Origin: Nissolia schottii
Taxonomy: Eukaryota; Streptophyta; Magnoliopsida; Fabales; Fabaceae
Length of the DNA stretch: 64,000 nt
Assembly: GCA_003254905.1 (NCBI GenBank)
Contig: QANU01101148.1
Location: 496,634 to 560,633, forward strand
Direction: 5' to 3'
The translations under genes and the position numbers were made by a program. The notes under the pieces were generated by a model. The model searched no databases. It saw only the letters and a program-made list of their open reading frames with translations, and had not been told where the DNA came from. This document shows, piece after piece, positions 12,089 to 27,637 of this stretch; position 1 is the stretch's first letter; the number at the start of each line of letters is the position of its first letter.

Positions 12089-13746
12089 CTAATTTAAAAC
12101 TTACTTATTATAAAAAAATAAAATAAAAACCGGCGATTTGCCTCTAAAAGTTCCAATTTTCCATATCCCACAACATTGGATCTCATGGATGAACTGACAA
12201 CAATAAAATTACCCAGATCTAACTGTTGGGGCGCACTGCCTCTCCAACTACTGTTGAATATTAAATATATGCAAGGAGATAAATGTGAGTGCCTTTTTAT
12301 ATGATGACAATGCAGTAAGTTTCTTTCTTGAGTTTAAATATTGATTTTGATTGGTGCTAATGATTGTCTGTCACTGTCACAATTTGTTTAGACTCGAACA
12401 GAGAGAAGAGATGATGAAACGTTCTTATTCTGAACTTCGTAGGCTAAGTAATTGAATGCTCAGATGGCAACTAAGGGCATGATAATGTTTGATCCTTTCT
12501 CTTTATTTTGGGGTGCTATATGAGCTTCAATGACAAGTTTTCCAATGGCCAACTTTAACAAAGTAGCTACGAATGAGGATTGTGGCGGGCAGTGGCAGTG
12601 GCAGTGGCAGTGGCATATTAAGGAGAGATCGGGTTGTAACTTGCAAGACTAAAATGTAAAAATGTCTTCTCCGCAATAATAAACAATTCTTCTCATTTGT
12701 AGAAATACCTTGGTTGTCCCAAACTTAGTACAACCATAGCTTTCACCTTAGTACATTGAACAGAATCCTCTCGTTTATTGTTTTCGGTGGGTCTGTGAAT
12801 AAAAAGATTCTGGTGCTACGGGTGGATAATTTTTTTTGAAGAGTAATTCATGCTACCAATAATCTTTAGAGGTAGCGAGCCAAAAGGTTAGGACTTCTCT
12901 TTAATACTTTTACCATTTTTTTTTTTTTTCAAATTTAGGCTTTTCAATATTTAACTTTATTTAAACAAATTGTTTAGTCACCCCCTTTCATCCAGTCACT
13001 CGAGTGTGTTGGAGTGAGTTAAAACAAAAAATTGCTTGCTACTAAAATAAGTTAGCCCATTTGCCTATTTTAACAAGCCATGATAAATCTCACTCATTTA
13101 AATTTTCACATGGATTTCATATCGTAGGGTCACAACGCTGTACTAATTAACACATTTTAACACCGGAATCTATCCATTTTCATCCAAACAAGCATAAGCT
13201 AAAGTAGATAAGATTCAAACACAACGAATGAATACTACCGTGCTAATCAGCTAGACTGATACAACTATGTTCAATACTAAAACATTGGCAGGAAAACTTT
13301 CATTCATTTCAGTCACCACTAAAATATTAGAAAACTACGCCCACCGAAGTAGGCAATGTTAAAATGGCAACATATGTTGAGTAGAAATTTGATCAAGAGA
13401 TAAATATAAAAAGGTGGGCTGTAAAGAAATCCTCCACCTCTCCCGCTGCATATTCTACAGTCTCCCACCAAAATCACTGCCCAAAATGAAAGTTGTAAAA
13501 AGAAACTCCTAATAAGTTAGTAATTGCCATTGTCAACACCAACCAACATTACACAACCTCTATTGAAGTGGTAACAATACCACATATACACCGCCGTCTC
13601 CTTCAATGATTAGCACACCATGACAGAATGATGCTTAAAACAGTAGGAGGGCAAAAGTAAATTAAAGACAATGTACTTGAAAGAAGAAAATAGAAAAGAA
13701 ATGAGAAAAATCATCCTATAGGCACCTAAGACCTATAAGGTGGAAA
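12089..13746. other. Intergenic; includes helicase 3' UTR
   Basis: No gene is seen in most of the stretch. A short GGCAGT tandem run lies at about 12590-12615. The last 300-400 bases before 13747 are probably the 3' untranslated region of the minus-strand helicase. Confidence 0.4.
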
Positions 13747-19218
<5,472 letters not shown>

Positions 19219-20615
19219 AGTCAATCACAGAAAAACTCTTCTTGTGCCAAGTTGAAACCCTCGTAGGAAACAGTGAAATCCTATCTAAAACTATCAGCCC
19301 CTGCTATTCAACAAACACAAATCAGCAACTCGATCTCGACAAACCAAACAGGAACGGAACAAAATCGAATAACGCCAGCATGAATACACATGGCACGATA
19401 TGAAAAATAAAAAGAGAAAGATGCAGAACAATGCACACATTTGTGAACACGAAACAACAAACCTAGCGGGGGTTCAATACCCTAAAAACGGTGTAAACAT
19501 ATGATAGAAGCATTGTGATCTAGAATGAGGAAGCAAACGCAATGCAACATATGAAAGGGGCAAAAAGAATTAAGGAAAAGGAGTCGTTCAATTTGTAAAG
19601 TAAAGAAAAAACAAGGAGAAGAGAGAAGGAGGGGACGAACCTTGTATTGTGAAAGAGTTAAATAAAACCCTGAATTGGTGAAGACGGAAGGAGAATAGAA
19701 AGGAAGATCGAGAAACCCTAATCTGGTTTGCACACACCACACAAGGCAGACACGCACCTTCAAACTTGCAACAAAAATATCTTATTTTGCCTCAGGAGGC
19801 GGCCCCTCTCTCTAAGAATTTATTTTATTTTATTATACATTTTTATTTTCTTTTTATATATAAAAGATAATGGGAGGACTCCATATTCAAATAAGACTCT
19901 GGTCTCTACGCATATATAAAAATAAAAATAAAAAATAAAATAAAATAAAATATCTACCGAGATGAGCTCGTTAGAAAAAAAGAAGAAGAGAAATTAGGGT
20001 ATAGAATAATGTATAAAACTAAATTGTATCAGCTAAACTGTGGTCTTATCTATTGTTTGGTGTCACCAACATATTGTATTAGATTATACGTCAATGACTT
20101 TTTAGACGTCAGAATGAAGTATAACTCTATCAAGTTTAAGGAGGTGGGATCAGGCTTGATTAGACTTTGATGTATAAGGTCTTTTTTTTCTCTCATTTAC
20201 AATTTTAGATTTTATGAAAATTATAATAATACTAAATAAGTGGAGTCTTAGAGAGAGGTGTCGGAGAGAGGGAGATGCACAGTAAGGATTCTAGGAAGAG
20301 TGAGGTAGTTGCGGGGAGGAATGTGGATGGGTGTGCTTTAAGTGATAAGAAGGATGATGGGGAATAGGCCATCAAGTTTGAGGGCTTGGGTGGAAAAGGG
20401 GAAGAAGGTGAAGAATTTGTGGCGAGTGTGACGTTGATACTCCAAAACCCTTTTCATTGGACGATGCACTAGATAGGGATCACCTCGTGGTGGTTTAGGT
20501 AAGCAAGGGGATGTTGCTTCGTCCTTGGTGAGTTTTTCCGAGCAAGGTAGAGTTGCGTTGTTTGGACCATAAGTTGAAGTCTTAGTTGTTAAACTATTGG
20601 GTAAACTGTTGTGTT
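19219..20615. other. Helicase 5' region and AT-rich spacer
   Basis: About 19220-19790 is probably leader, a possible leader intron, and promoter of the minus-strand helicase. An AAACCCTAAT-type leader word lies near 19720. The rest is AT-rich. From about 20240 GA-rich sequence may already belong to the LINE relic that follows, but no clear protein match could be read. Confidence 0.4.
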
Positions 20616-21260
20616 ACACGACTCAGACTCAGACTCTGACGAACCTGGCGGCTTATGGGAGGGTATGAGGTGATGGATGTTGGCTACGATTATTTTCTTG
20701 TCAAGTTTGACTTGGCAAAGGGTGAGAAAAGATCTTCTAAAGTGAGGATTTTATTTTAGAGAGTAAAGTGGTAAAATTCACCATTAGATCAATAAAATAA
20801 GAAGTAGGACCCAACCCTACTTTATTGATCCAAGGGTGAATCCTCTTACTTTACTCTCTAAAGAAAAATCTTCACTTAGGATGATCCTTTCTCATAAAGG
20901 ATAGGGACAAGGTTATTAGAGGAGGTCCATGGATGATTGTGGGCAATTATCTGGCTATGAAAGAATGGACGCCAAACTTTCATCCTCATGAGAAGTCCTT
21001 TGGGACTACAATGGTTTGGATGAGGATCACTAGGCTTAATATTTGGTGGTGGGAAAGCCTATAAAGGTGGACCTCACGACTGTGGAATGCAAAAGGTTCA
21101 TTCGAGCTTGCGTCAAAATTGATTTCTCTTTACTAGTCACGAGAAGATTTATGGTGGATGATTTTGCTTACAAGGTAGAATATGAGAGCCTGTATCTCAT
21201 ATGTAATCTCAGTCATTGTTACGAGCACACTAGCAGGCAGTGCAAGAGGGTCCACACCAG
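20616..21260 (+). pseudogene. LINE (L1-type) ORF1 relic with DUF4283 and CCHC knuckle
   Basis: Broken plus-strand coding sequence. About 20650-20730 reads in the style GYEVMDVGYDYFLVKFDLA. After an interruption, 20930-21045 reads GGPWMIVGNYLAMKEW and then HEKSFGTTMVWMRI. 21050-21240 reads IKVDLTTVECKRFIRACV followed by a YICNL..CYEHTSRQCK knuckle-like end. This order (DUF4283, then zf-CCHC_4-like knuckle) is that of plant LINE ORF1 proteins. Frame changes, a MITE and loss of everything 3' make it a fossil. No reverse transcriptase follows. Confidence 0.7.
20736..20880. mobile_element. MITE inserted in the LINE relic
   Basis: A near-palindromic element of about 145 bp. The left end CTAAAGTGAGGATTTTATTT pairs with the reverse complement of the right end (CTAAGTGAAGATTTTTCTTT), and AGAGAGTAAAGT pairs with ACTTTACTCTCT further in. 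It interrupts the DUF4283 reading. Ends are not flanked by a clear target duplication. Confidence 0.7.
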
Positions 21261-21477
21261 ATTGTTCCCGCACCAAGCACTCAGCGGTCGCCTTCTGTGG
21301 TGCAATCCGCTACCATAGAATCAGTAACCCCAGCTTGGTTCAAATTCAAATTCTATATTGAGCAATCATTGGCTAATGATGAAGCAGGAATTTTGGCGGT
21401 TACTAATTGGTTTCATTTGAAGCCACAACTAAATCATGTTGCCGGTATGGTTTTTAAGCAAGCCGCAGTGAGTGTTT

Positions 21478-21960
21478 AAACTTGCTAATTCACTCCAGAG
21501 CTTGAGAGGTTCCACTTTTATGAGCCTTTTCACTCCAATTATTTTTATTTCTTTTCTCCTTCTTGTTTTCCGTTCATTGGGGAAGTAGTGCCTCCATGTA
21601 GAGTGTCAAAAGCTCCCAGTTTAGTGCTCCTTAGCGGTCAATCATTTTCAAGCGAGTGGCTTTCTTCACGGTCTATTTTAGATCATGTATTTATTTTTAA
21701 AGTTATTTATTTATTTATTTATTTATTTTAAGAATTATTTTATTTATGCATATTTTATAAAATCCTAAGAGGTAGAACTTAGTATTTTATTTTATATATT
21801 TATGAAGTTAGTTATTATTAAGAATTCTTTTATTTAATTAGTTATTTTCTTATAATTATTTATTTAGAAACTCTTTATTTATGAAGTAAATATTTATGAA
21901 GCTATTTTAGAAAATCATTAAATTATTTTAGAACTACATGAGACCACCTATTTTATTGCA
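21478..21960. repeat. Dispersed repeat, related to 60688-60960
   Basis: Begins AAACTTGCTAATTCA and contains TCTTTCTTCACGGTCTATTT followed by CATGTATTTA. The same landmarks occur in the same order at 60688-60960 (TCTTTCTTCACAGTTTATTT, CATGTATTTA, TGAAGCTATTTTTAGAAA). The copy here has an expanded TTTA run near 21700-21730. Probably non-coding retroelement sequence. Confidence 0.6.
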
Positions 21961-22023
21961 TTACATAAAGTCATGTTGCGTGTGTATGATTAGTATTAAG
22001 TGATATAAATATTCATATGATTC

Positions 22024-22160
22024 AGAGAGTTTAAGGCTGATAGGAAGCATGGACCACCTCCGACGTGGGAAGAGTTCTCTGCAGAATTTCTGGAACAGTT
22101 CCTTCCTTCAAGCAAGATCGACAAGATGGTTGACGAGTTTCTTCAATATTTTCAAGTTAT
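22024..22160 (+). pseudogene. Gypsy-type gag fragment
   Basis: A short plus-strand reading contains PPTWEEFSAEFLEQFLPSS then a DKMVDEFLQ-like end. It has the spacing of the W..F...F...F.P...EF core of Ty3-Gypsy gag proteins. It is cut on both sides by AT-rich sequence. Only this scrap is recognisable. Confidence 0.45.
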
Positions 22161-22824
22161 AATATGTGATATTATTAAGATAGGTACGTTAATAAACCAT
22201 TTTAAAAGTAGTTTATAAAAAAATTATTTTGCATTTTTCATTAAAAAATTAACATAAAATTTCAATTTTATTATTTTAATTTTTTTAAATTAATAAATGA
22301 ATATTAAATAATATATAATAAATATTGTGTCCTATATATATATTAACATTTAAATATCAAGAATTTTAAAAATTAAAATAATTTTAATATTTATAAATAA
22401 TTTGAAATAGTAATAATAATTTTTTATTATAAAATTGACTTAACTATATAAGTATTTCGTATAATGGGTAGTTTTGAAAATTCACAAGTATAGAATGTGT
22501 TTTGAGGTTAAGTGTAGGCTTTAAAAATAGAGGGGAGGGTTGTGTAATAATGATATCTCTAGAGTGTATTTTACTCTTTTAACAATAAATGCATTTTAAC
22601 ACTGGAGTCTACCCATTTTCATCCAACCAAACATGGTGCCTTCTACAATGGTCCCTATAAGTCCTCCTTTAGCTTTCAATGGCTCCCTACAAATTGCTCT
22701 AAATATTACAATAATGTCATTCCCTCTCATTAAACAAGTCTCAAATAATATTGCAAGAAGAGTCTAAATATTTTTTATTTGCAAATACAGTTCCTCACTC
22801 TCTCACCTTCTTTCCATAGTCACT

Positions 22825-23508
22825 AGGGGTGAGAATAGGTCAAACTACGCTAGGCCTAGCTCTTCATAGGTTAAGCCTACATTATAATGTTGGGCTTGAG
22901 CCTAATTTGTGGCCTTAAGTAGGCCTTTTCTTTTTTCCAGCCTAAGTTTGGCTTGTCTCAAGGCCTTGTTGGCCTGTAGCCTGATTATAAGGTCTGTCAA
23001 TCTAGGGAATTACGGAAAAAAGACAATGGAAAATTGAATGCCTAAAACAGTAGTATTCCATATTTGAAGATGAAACAACGAAAAAAATTGATAACTTTTT
23101 CTTTGTATTTTTACTCATTAACCAAAAATAGATATGTACTTATTTTTTGTAAAAAACATTGTAGTTAAGTTTTAAATAATTAAATATTGAACAGTTATAG
23201 AAACAAACTGTCTAGCATAATCGTTGACACTTGACAGTGCATTTCCACATTGTAATGAACACAAGTTTGAATTTCTGTTGAAAGCTTTTTAGTTTTTCAA
23301 ACCATAACCATAAATGAGTATTAATATGTTGGCTTGGTAGACTGAGTAGGCCTTGCAAATAGCCTAGGTCTGGTCTATTTATATTAACAGGCTTTTAAAA
23401 GAGCCTAGGCTTGACTTGTTTTCTAAATAGGCTGGCCTGGATAAGCCTAAAATAGATTGGGTCATATGCCCTTGTTGAACAGTCTGACCTGTTTCTACCC
23501 CTAATCAT
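22825..23508. mobile_element. Non-autonomous hAT-like element
   Basis: About 685 bp with imperfect inverted ends: left CTAGGGGTGAGAATAGGTCA, right end reverse complement TTAGGGGTAGAAACAGGTCA. The interior is rich in AGGCCTA and GGGCTTG words that recur at 4480-4722. There is no open frame of size and the target duplication is unclear. The outline fits the common plant family whose ends read AGGGGTGT/AGGGGTGA. Confidence 0.55.
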
Positions 23509-23777
23509 CATTGTATCTAAAACCCATCATCTCCCTCCTTTGCCCTGACCTAATAGTCCTTCATTCCCTCAAATTCAAGCTCCATCCACCGTCATTGCTT
23601 TGACGGCTATGTCTTCAATGCTTTCTTCTTCTTCTTACAAAGATTATGCAGGTCACCCCAAAGATACAACCCTATTGCGAAATCCATTATGGAAAGCTTC
23701 TATATATAGAGGGAGGAGGAGACCCCCTTCTAGAGTTGTTACCAATGCGGGACTAATTCCCGATGTCCCAACACTCG

Positions 23778-23906
23778 TCTCACACAAGATGAACCCCGAT
23801 GAACATCATCTCGCGCGAGATGAGCTTCAGAAATGACTTTTGTCCCTTGTGACTTGCATCTCGTGCGAGATACTCGCACGAGATGTTATACGTCTCGCAC
23901 GAGACG
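23778..23906. repeat. Cluster of CG-rich 14-bp palindromes
   Basis: ATCTCGCGCGAGAT (23808-23821) is a perfect palindrome. CATCTCGTGCGAG (23857-23869) and CTCGCACGAGATG (23873-23885) form a perfect 13-bp inverted repeat around a 3-base loop. CGTCTCGCACGAGACG (23891-23906) is a 7-bp-arm palindrome. A weaker relative (GTCTCACACAAGATG) lies near 23789. The host region also holds an open frame (23600-23836) of no recognisable family. Confidence 0.85.
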
Positions 23907-24054
23907 TGCCCTCCCTTTTTTTTCTAAGGGTCGTCATAGTGTTATGTGGCTACCTAATGGGTAAAACCACTGTATAGTCACCTCACAAAAGGACAAAATA
24001 AGTGTATAAAATACAAATAGGTAAGGTCCACTAAGAATTTAAAAAAAAAGTTAT

Positions 24055-24475
24055 TTTCTCTCTCTTCTACACACTCTCACTTTTTTCTCTCTTCTAGACA
24101 CTCTCACTTTTCTCTCTCTTCTACACACTCTCACTTTTCTCTCTTTTCTACACACTCTCACTCTCAACTTTGTCTCTCTTTCTCTTTCTCCTAAAATATT
24201 TGTTTACCTCCTTCTTCTTCCTTATTCCTTCTTTTTTCTTCCTACTACATCTGTATCTCTCATTCCTCCCCCTTCCTCTTCTTCTTCTTCTTCTTCCTTC
24301 GTTCTTCTTCTTCCTTATCCTCCTTCTCCTATTATTATTATTGGTCATATCTTCACAAAAATGTATCATCGTTACAAAGAACATTAACAAGGTATGTGGT
24401 TATCTCTTATTTCTCTTTTTAATTCATAACTTTGTTGTTTATTCTTTCTTTCTTCTTCTTCTTCTTCATCGTCTT
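24055..24475. repeat. Pyrimidine-rich tandem and CTT microsatellites
   Basis: Four units of about 29-30 bp (TCTCTCTTCTACACACTCTC type) fill 24055-24163. CTT/TTC microsatellites follow at about 24270-24330 and 24445-24470. Opposite-strand frames give Leu/Phe-rich or Arg/Lys-rich strings that are artefacts of the repeat. Confidence 0.85.
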
Positions 24476-26481
24476 TATAGAATTTCTTTTAGATTGAATT
24501 TTGCTACAGATCAAATCATCACAAAATTTATAATGCTAGTTACTGAGTTATAAAATGTTGGTTGCTGTGTTACAATAATTTAGTTTGCAAACTGATTCAT
24601 TAATGGTTTCAGACACAAAAATGTAGGTTTTTGTGCATGTAAATTTAGGTTTCTGTGTGTGCAAATGTTGATTTCTTTATGCTTCATGATAGAAAAATTT
24701 GTTTTCAAAAAATGTTGGCCCCTCGACAAAATTTGAAACGGAATAATGAGGGAGGGAGAGTGGCATTCACGTAGAGGTGTTCATGAGCCGAGTTAGAATG
24801 AAATTCAAGATACCCAAACCCGGCCCTATATTTTGTCGGGTCAAATTTTAAGTCCAAACCCTGCCCTATGCTTGAGTAAGCTCAATTATGTTCAGGCCAA
24901 ATTAAGACTAGGTGTAAACTGGATTTTGATCGGGTGGTTCGCACCAATGCTTTCTTAGAAGCACTTTTTTTGTATAACCAAGGAAAATGAATCAGAAGAA
25001 TCATGTACAATGAATGATCCTATAGGTTGAAACTGATCTAAAATCTCCTATTAAATACTAAGCTCCTTGAAAAAAAATACATATATAATATATAAACAAG
25101 TCAACAAACAACACAATACAATTCAAGTCACTAGAGCAAGTCAATAGAGTAATAAATGCTTAAGTCAAACTAACACCAACCCAATTAAAATGACAAATTC
25201 AATAAAAGAAACACATTAAAAAGATATTTTCATCCATCCACAAATTATAATAGAAGGAATTGCATTCATTAGAGATTATCATAAAGATAGTGGGTCCTAA
25301 GTCAAATCTTCTAAACTTCGATACGCTTACAAACATATGCGTTGAAATTGCAATTAAATACCAAAAACAAAATTGCACTAAACACGACTTCCTATTGTTC
25401 TAATACAATATTTATAGGCTTCTATTCACCATAAAAACAAGTATTTGAAACTACAGTTGAGTTCCAAAATATTTACAAGTTAAATTTCTACCTGAATATC
25501 AAAAAAACTGTAGCAATACATGATCCCGACTTCCTTTGGGAGTATACTATCGGGTCTCACTTTTTTTTCTCTTTTTTCTCCCGTGTTTGACATAAAAAGA
25601 AACTAATGTTGTAAATTGAAGAAACTAACGCTATTGAAAAAAGAAACCAACATAAAAAAAATGTTGGTTTTTTTTAGTTTAACAATATTGATTTCTTTTT
25701 TTAGTAGAGTTTGGTTATTTTTCAACAAAGTTGATTTCTTTTTTTAACATAATTGGATTCTTATTCTGGTGGATAAAGAGTGAAATGTATAAGAGGTTTG
25801 AAAGAAAAAAAAAACCAACTTCGTTGAAAAAAGAAATGAACCTATTTAAACAGAGGAACCAAATGGTTTGTTTTTTATTAAAGGAGTTGATTTTTTTTAG
25901 CGACATTGAATTTTTGTTCTAATCAGAAAGAGAGAGAATATGATATGAATGAGGGATAGTCATGTGATATTGTGAAAAAAGTTGTGATATGGATAGAGAA
26001 ACAATATAATAATGATATTTTATTTATTTTGTGTGGGGTTAACTATCAGTATATTTTGTACATTAACTCTAATGTGGCTAGAGAAGGAAAAATAATATAA
26101 TAATAAATTCTTTTTATTTATTTATCTTGTGTGAGGTTCACTGTCAATATATTTTGCACATGAATTCTAGTGTGGCCAATACGTGGCCACCAATTTTATT
26201 GTTCACCTAGCAATGCTCTTTTAGGGCAGACCTAAGAAAGCCTAACAAGAGAGATATTTTCTTTCCAATCATGTGTTATATATATTTGGAAAAATCCCCA
26301 ATTTAGTCCTTTTAAATTTTGAGTTTGTTCAATTTACTCCTTTCTAAATTTTTTGGGCCAATTTTCAAATTTTTTTGAGTTGTAATTGCTTATGTGGTAC
26401 TTAACGGACCACGTCAATGTCATTGGCATGTGCCTTGCATATGACATGAAATGACGTCGTTTTGCTCATGCCCCTTTATTT
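24476..26481. other. AT-rich spacer
   Basis: No gene is seen. About 24760-24930 has CCCGGCCCTA/GTCGGGTCAAA words of a dispersed transposon family. About 25580-25920 is low-complexity sequence with GTTGGTTTTTT and AAAAAAGAAACCAAC steps in both orientations. About 26290-26480 contains AATTTAGTCC and ATGACGTCGTTTTG words also found at 63090-63360. Confidence 0.4.
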
Positions 26482-27476
26482 AAAAAACTTCTAATTTTTG
26501 CATGAGGTGACCAATAACTTTGCCACTAAGCTACCAACATTGTTGTGTTATAATTAATGCTACAACTATTATATTTATTTTGTACTTGACACGTGTTACT
26601 AATTAGCAACTAAAAAAGTTGAATTTAGTATATCAGGTTAAATAAGCAAACACTATTACCACTAAGTTACCAATATTATTATGTTATTTTGTTGCAACCA
26701 TTATATATATTTTATAATTGAACTGTATTATTGATGAGTTAAAAAATCAAACTTTAGCGAAAAAAACACAAATAAAAATTTTAATAAGCTTAAAATAATT
26801 TTAATAGAGTGTCATTAATAAAATTTTATTTTTTAATTAAAAAATTATTAAATTAAGCTTATTAATAATATTAATAGATTCATTATCAGATTAATCCTAT
26901 TAATATTGAATTGTATACCGATGAGTTAAAAAAATTACATCTTTATGAAAAAAAAGCTTAAGTAAAAATTATAATAGAATTAAAATAACTCTAATACATT
27001 GTCATTAATGAAAATTTTATTTTATTAATGAAAATTTAATAAATTATACTTATTAATAATATTAATAGATTAAGAATCAAATTAATCATATTAATATTTT
27101 AAAAAATATTAACAATATGTTTAATTTATTAACTTTTCATTAGCAAGATAAAATTTTTATTAATCACGCTCTATTATAGTTATTTTAAGCCTATTAAAAA
27201 CTTTGTTTATGGTTTTTCATAAAACTTTGATTTTTTTAACTCATCAATAACACAATTTAATTATAAAATATATATAATGGTTATAACAAAATAGCATAAT
27301 AATATTGATAACTTAGTAGTAATGATGTTTGTTTACTTAGTTTGACGTACTAAGTTTAACTTTTTAGTCACTAATTAATAACTCAATTTTAATATCATAA
27401 CACAACCAGGAGAGTAGCTTGCTCAATGAAAAATCTTGGGTTTGATTCTCTCCTCACCCAAAAATTGGAATTTTTA
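26482..27476. repeat. 1-kb long inverted repeat upstream of the PPR gene
   Basis: The two ends are reverse complements over roughly 300 bases each. The best-matching arms are 26634-26770 and 27204-27346. TACTAAGTTA-type, ATTATATATATTTTATAAT and GATGAGTTAAAAAA words on the left have their complements, in mirror order, on the right. Between the arms a segment of about 190 bp is also directly duplicated (about 26720-26910 and 26910-27100). The right end stops about 160 bases before the PPR start codon. No open frame; probably a foldback or non-autonomous Mutator-like element. Confidence 0.8.
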
Positions 27477-27637
27477 TATATTTTTTTCCGGCATTATATG
27501 AGTCTGCCCTCGTCTGGCCTTTTCAATCCCATATCCGAACAATCCTGCAGCAGAGCTAGAGGGCAGGACCAGTAATGGAGTGAAGATTTCCATAACCATA
27601 ACATAACCTTGATTGAAGTTAATTGATTAATTGAATT

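Noticed and set aside
23600..23836. 78-residue plus-strand frame starting MTAMSSMLSSSSY
   Set aside because: Looks protein-like at the start but has no family I recognise and runs into the palindrome cluster. I could not separate it from repeat-derived sequence.
24148..24553. Leu/Phe-rich and Arg/Lys-rich frames on opposite strands
   Set aside because: Direct translation of CTT/TTC microsatellites.
27411..27470. Possible tRNA gene (TTGGGTTTGATTCTC B-box-like word)
   Set aside because: No cloverleaf can be drawn, and the word lies inside the right arm of the long inverted repeat.
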